Source: UBA1774 sp045223835 (GTDB taxonomy: Bacteria; Bacillota; Clostridia; Oscillospirales; Oscillospiraceae). From it: a stretch of 23,623 nt of DNA. Made by a program: the position numbers and the translations under genes. Shown one piece after another: positions 5,746 through 13,784 of this stretch. Location of the stretch: positions 1 through 23,623 of the forward strand of contig JBGUZS010000101.1 in NCBI GenBank assembly GCA_045223835.1, in the 5' to 3' direction. Below the pieces are notes generated by a model, which searched no databases, had not been told where the DNA came from, and was given only the letters and a program-made list of their open reading frames with translations. Positions within the stretch are counted from its first letter, which is position 1, and every line of letters begins with the position of its first letter.

Positions 5746-8322
5746 TCAGCGCGATTCCATCACATACAGGTATACCCGGCTCTGGATAGTGTCCGCCACG
5801 GCCTGGGCGGTCTTCTGGCCCGAGAAGAAGGCCCCCGCCTCCTCCTGGATGATGGCCATGACCTCCGTCTGCTGCCGGTAGATCTGTACCGCGCCCTTCA
5901 CCGCATCGGTGATCTTATCCGCCATATCCTGGGTGATGGGCTTGGACCACCAGTCGTCGTATCCGGGCTCGGGCATGGGCTCGGGCACGGCCCCGCCGGG
6001 CGTCTCCGGCTCCAGGTCTCCGGGAGAGGCGCTTTCCTCCGGGATCAGAACATCGGCGGTGGCTTCGCCCTCCGCCTCGCCCTCCTCGGCGGGCTCATTC
6101 GCCTCGGTCTCAACGGACGGGGCATACTCCACCACGCCGCCGCCGGAGCCGGTGGAATACATGATGTAGCCTCCCTGCTGCTCTTCCATCGCCCGCTTGG
6201 CCAGCGCGTTCAGGGCGTCAACCCGTACAGGGAAGCACCAGTCTCCCAGATCCGCCTGGTATTCCTCGCTGAGCACATACCGCAGGAAATCCCAGCACTG
6301 GTCGTCCAGCTTGGTGCGGCCGGAGATGGCGACCTCCATATTGGGCCGGATGATCGCCCCGCTGCCCTTGGCGCCGGGGAAACCGATGAAGGTGCAGTCC
6401 GAATCGAACTGGTAGTACAGATCCCGGATGCTGGTATAGCTGTTGAGGTAGTAATTGAGCAGAAGCGTGCGTCCCTCCCGGTACTGGCTGTCCTGCCGTT
6501 CCCAGTATGTGGGGTCGTCGTTATAGAGCTTCTCCCAGTCGATGGTCTCCGGGAAGGTCTTCACCAGCTCCAGGATCTGGATGAATTCGGGGCTGTTGAA
6601 GGTGCAGGCGCCGGTCTCCGGGTCGATGAAGGCGTCCATGTTCTCCTCCAGCAGGATCCGGAGGGCGTTCTCCCGGGTGGTATCGGAGAAGACCGCCATC
6701 TCAGGATGGGCCTGGATGATCCTCTGGAGGTCCGCCATGGTCCAGCCGGGGATCTTGCCCACCAGGCTCTCCTTGGCCGCCAGGGTCTCCAGGGTGAAGG
6801 CGGGGATGATGCTGTAGATCTTCCCGTCCCGCTCCACGGCCTTGAATACGTTCTCCAGATAATCCTCCATGCGGATATCCGGATCCTTCTCCAGCCGGGG
6901 CTTCAGGTCCAGGAGCAGGCCCTTGCTGGCGTATACGTCATAGGGCAGACCGTCCATGGAGAAGATATCCGGGATCTTGCCGGAGATGATCTCCTGGTTC
7001 AGCTGCTTCAGGCCCGCCTCATAGTCGTCCTCCGTATTGTACACGGAATAGTTGTCGAAGACGATGCGGAACAGGTCGTTCTGCTTGTTGTAGCTGATGA
7101 TGGAGTTGGTCAGGTTTTCGTCCAGATACAGGGCGGCGAAGTGGATGATGTATTTTTCCACGCTCTCCCCCACGGGAGTCATGTAGGCCAGCTTCATGCT
7201 GTTGTCCCGCCGCCAGTTCCGCTCCGTGATGAGGAAGCGGCCGTCGGAGAGCGGCACCACGTTCTGCACATAGTTGGCGTTCATGTCGCAGTTCAGCCAG
7301 TTCAGGATCTCGCTGCGGGTGTTGGTGGCGAGGTCATAGCTGTCGATCCCCGTGGTGCTGCCCATGATGAGGGTATCCCCCGGGCCGCCGTAGAGGTTGC
7401 CCATGTTGTACATCTCCGACCCCATGTCTGCCAGCTCCGTGAGCTGGCCGCTGGTGGGATCCACCTCCACCAGGCCGAAGGAGCTGGAGTAGTCCCCAGG
7501 ATTATACTTGTAGACGGTGGCAATGATCCTGCCGCTGCCGGTGGCGCAGAGGCTCTGGATATAGGTGTTGCTGCTCTCCCCACTGCTCCGGAAGAGTACC
7601 TTCCCGGTCTGATCCAGGCCGATGAAGCCATCCCCGGTCATCCCCAGGATATTGCCGTTTCCGGCAAAGATCATCTGTCCGAGATAGAAATAGTCGTCCT
7701 CCCGGGCGGGATCCTTCAGGCTTGCGGTGGGGATGCTCAGGAGCTCATTCCCCTCCAGGTCCGCGTGGACAAGGCTGCTCTCCTGCTCCCAGATATAGTT
7801 CTCCGGGTCGGACCAGTCGTTCAGATACTGCTCCTTCAAATACCAGAGGGTCCCGTCCGGGGCGATGCTGATGCTGTTCACATAGCTTTCCCGGCTGCGG
7901 CTGTTCTCCTCGTCGTACTCGGATTCCTGGGTGAAGGTGAGGAGCTTCGTCAGTTCGCCGTCCTTCGCCATGCGGTACAGCTCGATGCCCCAGATGTACT
8001 CCGTCTCTTCGGGATTCTGCTCAGAGGGGATCTGCCGGTTGAAGCTGACGGTGAGGTAGATCTCCCCGTTCACCTCCATCACATTCTGGATATAGGTGTC
8101 CCCCTCCAGGGCGGTCTTCAGATATTCCACGCTGTAGACGTGGTCCAGCTTCATCTTTTCCACGCCCTTGAGCTTCTTTTCCAGTTCCTTCTGCGCGTCC
8201 TCCGGCGCCGCGGTCTGGCCGCCGGGGGTGGGGTCCTCGTTTTCCTTTTTGCTGCAGCCCAGAAGACTCAGAGCCAGGACCAGAGCCAGGAGCAGGGCCA
8301 GAAAGCGCTTCAGCTGTTTCAT
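5746..8322 (-). CDS. Large lipoprotein: propeller-like N-terminal half plus solute-binding protein
   Basis: An 858-residue exported lipoprotein. Residues 1-23 are a signal peptide with lipobox SLLGC (Cys23). Residues about 50-385 show repeated blocks of the kind ...ISIAPDGTLWYL, NGNILGMTGDGFIGLDQTGKVLFR and LVEVDPTSGQLTEL, typical of beta-propeller blades. From about 390 the pattern becomes a family 1 solute-binding protein: FRIVFDNYS, a Y..GLKQLNQEIISGKIPDIF segment and a WDFLRYVLSEEYQ segment near the end, the usual place for the closing helices. About residues 736-789 are an acidic, Pro/Glu-rich, probably disordered insert, followed by a helical tail. AAAGGAGG 6 nt upstream fixes the start. 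Binding proteins are normally 400-550 residues, so the size reflects the extra N-terminal module. No ABC permease is adjacent; it may sense or capture a ligand for a distant importer. Roles are inferred from pattern only. Confidence 0.75.
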   Translation of the reverse strand: MKQLKRFLALLLALVLALSLLGCSKKENEDPTPGGQTAAPEDAQKELEKKLKGVEKMKLDHVYSVEYLKTALEGDTYIQNVMEVNGEIYLTVSFNRQIPSEQNPEETEYIWGIELYRMAKDGELTKLLTFTQESEYDEENSRSRESYVNSISIAPDGTLWYLKEQYLNDWSDPENYIWEQESSLVHADLEGNELLSIPTASLKDPAREDDYFYLGQMIFAGNGNILGMTGDGFIGLDQTGKVLFRSSGESSNTYIQSLCATGSGRIIATVYKYNPGDYSSSFGLVEVDPTSGQLTELADMGSEMYNMGNLYGGPGDTLIMGSTTGIDSYDLATNTRSEILNWLNCDMNANYVQNVVPLSDGRFLITERNWRRDNSMKLAYMTPVGESVEKYIIHFAALYLDENLTNSIISYNKQNDLFRIVFDNYSVYNTEDDYEAGLKQLNQEIISGKIPDIFSMDGLPYDVYASKGLLLDLKPRLEKDPDIRMEDYLENVFKAVERDGKIYSIIPAFTLETLAAKESLVGKIPGWTMADLQRIIQAHPEMAVFSDTTRENALRILLEENMDAFIDPETGACTFNSPEFIQILELVKTFPETIDWEKLYNDDPTYWERQDSQYREGRTLLLNYYLNSYTSIRDLYYQFDSDCTFIGFPGAKGSGAIIRPNMEVAISGRTKLDDQCWDFLRYVLSEEYQADLGDWCFPVRVDALNALAKRAMEEQQGGYIMYSTGSGGGVVEYAPSVETEANEPAEEGEAEGEATADVLIPEESASPGDLEPETPGGAVPEPMPEPGYDDWWSKPITQDMADKITDAVKGAVQIYRQQTEVMAIIQEEAGAFFSGQKTAQAVADTIQSRVYLYVMESR

Positions 8323-8360
8323 GTTTATCCTCCTTTTGCCGCCTGTCGCGGGTATTCGGT

Positions 8361-8389
8361 ACTATATTCTGACGATGGATGGGGGAAAA
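8361..8389 (-). promoter_or_regulatory. Possible promoter of the large lipoprotein
   Basis: On the minus strand TATAGT (8366-8361) is a fair -10; the hexamer 17 bp upstream, TTTTCC (8389-8384), is a poor -35. The 134-bp gap to the upstream MATE gene also leaves read-through possible. Confidence 0.3.
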
Positions 8390-8456
8390 GGTTCCCTTTC
8401 CTGAGGGAAATCCTTCCCTGGGGGTTGCCCTCTCTTGTGCCCCGACCTTCAGGGGT

Positions 8457-9821
8457 TTATACTGAGGCTAGGCTCACCCGCTTCTTCCAGAAGCCGCCGT
8501 AATAGTAGATCACGGACAGGATGGTGTTCACATAGGCCGCCAGCCCGTAGCCCAGGAACCAGCCCATGAGGCCCAGCCGGCAGACGTAGGCCAGGAAGAG
8601 GCTGATGGCGATGCGGCTCACGAAGCCGTCCAGCAGGGCGATGACCATGGTGAGTGCGGCGTTGCCGATGCCCTCGATAAAGGCCTGATAGGGACACATC
8701 ATGGTGGTGGCCGGGGTGGAAATGGCCAGAGCCAGCATGAACATGGGGGCCATATCCAGCACATCCGGATCCGAGGTGAAGAAGGAGTACAGCTCCCTGG
8801 GGATCAGGAGGAAGAGGGCGACGAACACCACCGCCGTACCCGCGCAGATGAAGGCGGAGATCCGCACCGTCTGCTTCATCCGGTCCTGCTTCCCCGCGCC
8901 CATGTTCTGGCCCACCATGGTGGCGCAGGCCACCATCACCCCGTTCACCACGATCCAGGGGATCTGCTCGATCTTCGTGCCGGTGCCGAAGGTGGAGGAG
9001 GCGGTGAGGCCGTAGGTGTTGATGAAGCGGGTGACGAAGAGCATGGAGATGGAGATGGCCGCGTGCTGGAGGGCGAAGGGGATCCCCAGCCGGATCAGCT
9101 TCCGCAGGGTAGCTCCGTCCGGCTTCAGGCTGGCCAGCTTGAAGTCGAAGCCGATCTCCTCCCGGCGGCCGTAGAGATAGCGCAGGGAGATCACCAGGCT
9201 GATGCCCTGGCCCAGGACGGTGGCCAGCGCCGCCCCGGCGGCGCCCCAGTGGAGCAGGGCCACGGCGATGAGGTCCAGGATCAGGTTGGCCCCGGCGGAG
9301 ATGGCTACGAAGATCAGGGGATGCCGGGAATCCCCCATGCCCCGGAGCACGGCGGACACCAGGTTATAGCCAAAGGTGAAGATCGTGCCCAGGAAGGCGA
9401 TGCGGAGATACCGGACCGCCTCCCCGAAGGATTCCTCCGGCGTGCTCAGGGCCCGGAGGATGGGCACCGTGAGACACAGGCCCAGGGTCATGATGAAGAC
9501 CGCCGCGATGATGATGGTGGTGGTGACGGTGCCGATGGTCTTTTTCAGATCCTGCCGCCGTCCCGCGCCGATGATCTGGGAGATGATGATCTGCCCCGCG
9601 TTGGTGAAGCCCATGCACAGGGCGGTGGTGAGCCACATGAGCTGGGAGGCGATGCTCACGGCGCTGAGCCCCTTGCTCCCCACGAACTGCCCCACGACCA
9701 TCATATCCACCATGCTGTAGGCCGTCTGGAGCAGGGTGGAGAACATGAAGGGCAGGGCGAAGCGGACGAGCTTTTTCGGCACGCTGCCCACGGTGAGATC
9801 CTGAATGATCGATTTTGCCAT
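8457..9821 (-). CDS. MATE family multidrug/metabolite exporter
   Basis: A 454-residue integral membrane protein with about 12 hydrophobic helices, the standard MATE size. Two similar halves are visible: the first starts KKLVRFALPFMFSTLLQTAYSMVDMMVVGQ, split here as LVRFALPFMFSTLLQ and YSMVDMMVVGQFVG, and the second starts KLIRLGIPFALQHAAISI. The conserved QIIGAGRR and QNMGAGKQD loops after helices 2 and 8 mark the DinF/NorM-like MatE fold. MATE proteins expel cationic compounds or metabolites using Na+ or H+ gradients. I chose the ATG at 9821 (MAKSII..., the usual N-terminus) over in-frame ATGs at 9863 and 9986; 9863 lies at the expected transcription start and would be leaderless, and the frame beyond runs through the promoter. 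The ribosome binding site is weak (AAAAGG). It is transcribed divergently from the CYTH-racemase gene. Confidence 0.9.
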   Translation of the reverse strand: MAKSIIQDLTVGSVPKKLVRFALPFMFSTLLQTAYSMVDMMVVGQFVGSKGLSAVSIASQLMWLTTALCMGFTNAGQIIISQIIGAGRRQDLKKTIGTVTTTIIIAAVFIMTLGLCLTVPILRALSTPEESFGEAVRYLRIAFLGTIFTFGYNLVSAVLRGMGDSRHPLIFVAISAGANLILDLIAVALLHWGAAGAALATVLGQGISLVISLRYLYGRREEIGFDFKLASLKPDGATLRKLIRLGIPFALQHAAISISMLFVTRFINTYGLTASSTFGTGTKIEQIPWIVVNGVMVACATMVGQNMGAGKQDRMKQTVRISAFICAGTAVVFVALFLLIPRELYSFFTSDPDVLDMAPMFMLALAISTPATTMMCPYQAFIEGIGNAALTMVIALLDGFVSRIAISLFLAYVCRLGLMGWFLGYGLAAYVNTILSVIYYYGGFWKKRVSLASV

Positions 9822-9873
9822 AATGCCTTTTGACTCCGGATTCTTATTCTGGTTTTGCCGCATAGATTCAGTT

Positions 9874-9902
9874 ATTATACTACGCCCCGCCGTTCCGCGC
9901 AA
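9874..9902 (-). promoter_or_regulatory. MATE promoter overlapping a divergent -10
   Basis: On the minus strand TTGCGC (9902-9897), 17 bp and a consensus TATAAT (9879-9874) lie 53 bp upstream of the MATE start. On the + strand TATACT (9876-9881) overlaps the same bases and could be the -10 for the divergent CYTH-racemase gene, with a weak TTTTGC at 9853-9858 17 bp before it. Confidence 0.55.
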
Positions 9903-9939
9903 GGGCGGCGGCGGGAAATCCCCGAAAGGACGGATACCC

Positions 9940-11577
9940 ATGAACGATATACCGCTGGAGATCGAACGGAAATACCTGATCCGCATGCCGGACAGGCTCC
10001 TGCTGGACCGGCTGGCCGACCGCCGGGACTACATCCGCCAGACCTATCTCCTCCCCCGGGAGGCGGGGACGACGGAGCGGGTCCGGCTCCGGGGCTGCGG
10101 GGAGAAGGCGGAATACACCCATACGGTGAAGCGCCGCCTCACGGCCCTGACCCGGGAGGAGCGGGAGGAGACCGTCTCTCCCCGGATCTACCGGACCCTC
10201 CTGGACCGGGCGGATCCCGCCCTCCGGGTGATCGAAAAGACCCGGTGGTGCATCCCCTGGGCGGGCTTCACCCTGGAGGTGGACTGCTTCCCCTTCTGGA
10301 GGGACCGGGCCTTTCTGGAGATCGAGTTCACCGGCCCGGAGCCCGTCCCCGACCTGCCGGACTGGGTGCAGGTCCTTCGGGAGGTAACGGACGATCCCCG
10401 GTACACCAATCGCGCCCTGGCGGAGGAGATCCCCCTGGAGCGCCTCCCCGGGCAGGAACCGGAGGCCCTGATCCTGGCCGACCCCACCCGCCGCACCTGG
10501 GCGGAGATCCGCCTGGACCGGATCGAGCACAACTTCCGGACCCTGGAGGCCGCCCTTCCGGCGGGGTCCCGGTGCCTGGGGGTGGTGAAGGCGGACGCCT
10601 ACGGCCATGGGGACGTGGAGGTGGCCCGGCGGCTGGAGGAGCTGGGCTGCGCCTATCTGGCGGTGGCCTGCCTGGATGAGGGGGCCAAGCTCCGGGGGGC
10701 GGGAATCAAAGCCCCCATTCTGCTGCTGGGCCCCACCCCGGCGCGCTGGGGGGATACCCTGGCTTCCCTTGACCTGACCCAGGCGCTGGGGAGCCTGGAG
10801 GAGGCGAAGGCCTATTCTGCGGCCCTGACCCGGCCCCTGAAGGTGCATCTGAAGATCGATACGGGGATGAGCCGCACCGGCTTTCCCTGGTCCCGGCCCG
10901 GGGACCTGGCGGCGGCCATGGTCCTGCCCAACCTGGTATGCGAGGGGACCTTCACCCATTTCGCCGTATCCGACGAGCGGGGCGGGGAGGCGTTTACCCA
11001 GGAGCAGCACGACCGCTTCACCGCCTGCTATGCCGCGGCGGAGGCGGAGGCGGGGAAACCCTTCCTCCTGCATCACTGCGCCAACTCCGGGGCGGTGCTC
11101 ACCCGGCGGGACCTGGCCCATGAGCTGACCCGGCCCGGCCTCGCCCTGTACGGCATGTATCCCGGCGAGGATACGGGGGGCCTTCCCCTCCTCCCCGCCA
11201 TGAACCTCAAGACCCGGGTGGCGGCCGTTACGGAGCATGCCGCCGGGGATACGGTGGGCTATGGCCGCACCTTCACCCTCACCCGTCCCACCCGTCTGGC
11301 GGTGCTCCCCATCGGCTATGCCGACGGTCTCCACCGGTCCCTTTCCAACAAGCTCCGGGTCCTGATCCGGGGCCGTCTCGCCCCCCAGCTGGGACGCATC
11401 TGCATGGACCTGTGCATGGTGGATATCACGGATCTGCCGGAGGTCCGGGTGGGGGATGAGGCCACGGTCTTTGGGGACGGCAGGCCCATCGACGAGACCG
11501 CCGCCCTGGCGGGGACCATCACCTATGAGCTCTGCTGCGCCGTCTCCCCCCGGGTCCCCCGGGTATACCTGGGATAG
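9940..11577 (+). CDS. alr: CYTH (triphosphate tunnel) domain fused to alanine racemase
   Basis: A 545-residue two-domain protein. Residues 1 to about 165 are a CYTH domain: signature E7-I-E9-R-K11 (ExExK), then basic and acidic tunnel residues in ERVRLR (47-52), HTVKR (61-65), EKTR (99-102), LEVD (112-115) and LEIEF (126-130). CYTH enzymes bind triphosphates with metal and include tripolyphosphatases, thiamine triphosphatases and class IV adenylate cyclases. Residues about 183-545 are a complete alanine racemase: PLP lysine K217 in VVKADAYGHG, catalytic tyrosine Y441 in GYGRTF, PIGYADG (457-463) and GRICMD (485-490). It interconverts L- and D-alanine for peptidoglycan. The ATG at 9940 has AAAGGA 10 nt upstream. 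The two domains are in one uninterrupted frame. The following wall-hydrolase gene is 65 bp away. Racemase function is very likely; the CYTH substrate and any coupling are unknown. Confidence 0.92.
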   Translation: MNDIPLEIERKYLIRMPDRLLLDRLADRRDYIRQTYLLPREAGTTERVRLRGCGEKAEYTHTVKRRLTALTREEREETVSPRIYRTLLDRADPALRVIEKTRWCIPWAGFTLEVDCFPFWRDRAFLEIEFTGPEPVPDLPDWVQVLREVTDDPRYTNRALAEEIPLERLPGQEPEALILADPTRRTWAEIRLDRIEHNFRTLEAALPAGSRCLGVVKADAYGHGDVEVARRLEELGCAYLAVACLDEGAKLRGAGIKAPILLLGPTPARWGDTLASLDLTQALGSLEEAKAYSAALTRPLKVHLKIDTGMSRTGFPWSRPGDLAAAMVLPNLVCEGTFTHFAVSDERGGEAFTQEQHDRFTACYAAAEAEAGKPFLLHHCANSGAVLTRRDLAHELTRPGLALYGMYPGEDTGGLPLLPAMNLKTRVAAVTEHAAGDTVGYGRTFTLTRPTRLAVLPIGYADGLHRSLSNKLRVLIRGRLAPQLGRICMDLCMVDITDLPEVRVGDEATVFGDGRPIDETAALAGTITYELCCAVSPRVPRVYLG

Positions 11578-11642
11578 ACCCGCCCCGTTCCCGCTTATCA
11601 CATTCCGAATACAGCAATCCGAATCAGAAATGAGGAATCCTG

Positions 11643-13616
11643 ATGAAACGAAGAGTATTTGCGCTTTTCCTGACCCTGTGCATCGCCGGCGGCTTTCTTT
11701 CCGCCGCCCTGCCCGTCGCCGCCGCCGTCGCCTATCTCCCCGGCGTGACGGAGGAGATGACGGACCCCGCCTTCTGGGCGGAACGCATGGCGGACCCGGA
11801 GGCGCTCCTCAGCACCCCGGAGGAGATCGCCCGGATCAACGCCGCGGCTCTGACCACCGAGGGGACCAACATGCACGATCTCCGGAGCCTGCCCGATTTC
11901 TTTGACGGCGTCGCCCGGTGCGAGTCCCTGGCAGAGGGGGCGAAGGCGGACGCGGAATATTATCTTGGCTGGACCTACGACGAGACCGGCAAGGCGCTTG
12001 AATGGGAGGCCTTTGAAACGATCATCGCCAACTGCGCCGACCCCAACGCCTCGGAGCGCATGCCGGTCCGCTTCGGTGTTGCGGTGAACCGCGCCCTGCT
12101 CATGGTCTTCCCCTATGACGGGCAGATCCTGGATGATCCCACGGACCCGGATTTCGACTATCAGGGCCTGGTGGGCATCCGGGTGAACGAGCCCGTCGCC
12201 GCCTTTACCAAATCCGCGGACGGCAGGTACTATCAGGTATTCACCTCCTGCTGCTCCGGCTGGGTTCGGGTGGAAGATATCGCCTTCTGCTCCAGCCGGG
12301 AGGAATGGCTCTCCGCCTGGGATCTCCCCGCGGAAAAGCGGCTGGTGTTCTGGGGGGACAAGCTCTACACGGACTATTCCCGCAGCGCCCCGGAGACCGC
12401 CGGACGCCTGATCACCATGGGCACGGTGCTGGAGCGCATCCCGGTGAACGATCCGGACGCCCTGGTCATCAACCGCCTCCCCGTACATAACTACGCCGTG
12501 TATCTCCCGGTGCGGAATGAGGACGGCAGCTACGGCAAGACCCCCGCCCTTCTGAATGCCCGGGAAAAGCTCAGCGAAGACTTTCTCCCCCTCACCGGCG
12601 GGAACCTGGCCCGGGTCGCCCTGGCCTCCCTGGGAGACGCCTACGGCTGGGGCGCCACCCTCAATAACGAGGACTGCACCAGTCTGAACCGGAACATCTT
12701 CTCCTGCTTCGGCCTGGACCTGCCCCGGAACGGCAACTGGCAGTGGCCGCTTTCCATGCCCAAGATGGATGTGGAGGATATGCCCGCGGAGGAAAAGGAA
12801 GCGCTGCTGGATGGGCTGCCCTTCGGCACCCTCCTGGATTTCCCCGGCCACCAGATGATGTACCTGGGCAAGGTGGACGGAGAATATTTCTGCATGAGCA
12901 CCGTCAGCAGCATGATGAGCCCCTACAGCGGCAATCGTCAGCGGTCCCGCACGGTGCAGATCAACGATCTGAACATCAAGCGGGGCAATGGCCTCACCTG
13001 GCTCCAGGCCATCAACCATATCCATATCCCCTGGACTTATCTCCCGGCGGGAGAGGAAAGCCCCTTCTTCCCCGCTCCTGCCCGCGCCTGGTATCAGGAT
13101 GGGGTGGACTGGTGCCTGGAAAAGGGTCTGATGGACCCCTTGGAGAACGGGGATTTCCGCCCGGAGGAAACGGCCACCCGGGCCCAGACGGTGGAAGCCC
13201 TCTGGCGCGCCGCCGGAAGGCCGGAGCCGGAGGCGGCTTCCTCGGGCTTCATCGATGTGGAGAGCGGAGCCTCCTATGAAAAGGCGGTCTGCTGGGCCAA
13301 GGAACAGGGCATTGTCCTGGGCGATGACCGCAGCGCCTTCATGCCGGAGGGGACCCTGACCCGGGAGCAGCTGGCGGTGATGTTCTTCCGCGCCATGGTC
13401 AAGGAGGACCAGGGCGGCGCCATGGGCCTCGCGGGGTATGCCGACAGCGCGGAGGTCTCCGACTGGGCCTACTCCGCCATGGGCTGGGCGGTGCGCGCCG
13501 GTCTGATCAACGGCACCGGCGGCGGGATGCTGAGTCCCCAGGGCCCCGTGACCCGGGGCACCCTGGCGGTGATCCTCCAGCGGGCGGCGGCCCTCCCGGC
13601 CGCCGGGGAGGGCTGA
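11643..13616 (+). CDS. Exported NlpC/P60 peptidoglycan hydrolase with SLH domains
   Basis: A 657-residue secreted protein. Residues 1-28 are a signal peptide (cleavage near AAAVA). Residues about 30-300 resemble the N-terminal SH3-containing region of C40 peptidases. Residues about 318-432 are the NlpC/P60 domain: catalytic Cys345 in NEDCTSL after AYGWG, PRNGNWQ (361-367) and catalytic His403 in GHQMMYLG. Such enzymes cut D-gamma-glutamyl to diaminopimelate bonds in wall stem peptides. Residues about 473-650 hold three SLH repeats (motifs FRPEETATRAQTV, FMPEGTLTREQLAV, LSPQGPVTRGTLAV), which usually tether proteins to pyruvylated wall polymers. GAGG 7 nt before the ATG supports the start. The 65-bp gap after the racemase gene, without a terminator, suggests co-transcription. 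The structured repeat at 13610-13695 provides its terminator. Confidence 0.9.
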   Translation: MKRRVFALFLTLCIAGGFLSAALPVAAAVAYLPGVTEEMTDPAFWAERMADPEALLSTPEEIARINAAALTTEGTNMHDLRSLPDFFDGVARCESLAEGAKADAEYYLGWTYDETGKALEWEAFETIIANCADPNASERMPVRFGVAVNRALLMVFPYDGQILDDPTDPDFDYQGLVGIRVNEPVAAFTKSADGRYYQVFTSCCSGWVRVEDIAFCSSREEWLSAWDLPAEKRLVFWGDKLYTDYSRSAPETAGRLITMGTVLERIPVNDPDALVINRLPVHNYAVYLPVRNEDGSYGKTPALLNAREKLSEDFLPLTGGNLARVALASLGDAYGWGATLNNEDCTSLNRNIFSCFGLDLPRNGNWQWPLSMPKMDVEDMPAEEKEALLDGLPFGTLLDFPGHQMMYLGKVDGEYFCMSTVSSMMSPYSGNRQRSRTVQINDLNIKRGNGLTWLQAINHIHIPWTYLPAGEESPFFPAPARAWYQDGVDWCLEKGLMDPLENGDFRPEETATRAQTVEALWRAAGRPEPEAASSGFIDVESGASYEKAVCWAKEQGIVLGDDRSAFMPEGTLTREQLAVMFFRAMVKEDQGGAMGLAGYADSAEVSDWAYSAMGWAVRAGLINGTGGGMLSPQGPVTRGTLAVILQRAAALPAAGEG

Positions 13617-13695
13617 CCCGCCGCAAAAGCGGATCCCCTCATCGAAAACAGCTTTTGGATATAAAGATCCCGCGGGCCGGTTGGTCTGCGGGTCC
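13610..13695 (+). repeat. Structured repeat, copy 1 (contains the hydrolase terminator)
   Basis: This block matches 15912-15993 over its whole length with one 4-bp gap and roughly ten substitutions. It contains a mini-hairpin CCGC-AAAA-GCGG, a conserved stretch CGAAAACAGCTTTTGGATAT, and a 10-bp GC-rich stem (13669-13678 with 13683-13692, two G-T pairs) followed by TCCTTTAT. The stem would terminate the upstream hydrolase gene. It begins at the hydrolase stop codon. Confidence 0.75.
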
Positions 13696-13784
13696 TTTAT
13701 CCCTGTTAAATGTTAATTTGCATTGCTTGCTCTTTTGACTGATCGCTGTGTATGATATAAAGCAATAAGCGAAGGGAGTAATCC

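Noticed and set aside
5674..8502. Very long + strand frame (942 codons) opposite the large lipoprotein
   Set aside because: Although longer than the real gene, its translation is low-complexity Val/Leu/His/Gly-rich, it crosses two hairpins and a promoter region, and the minus frame has clear signal peptide and domains.
9880..11601. Minus-strand frame opposite the CYTH-racemase
   Set aside because: The + frame contains catalytic motifs of two known domains; the opposite frame is Gly/Pro/His-rich shadow.
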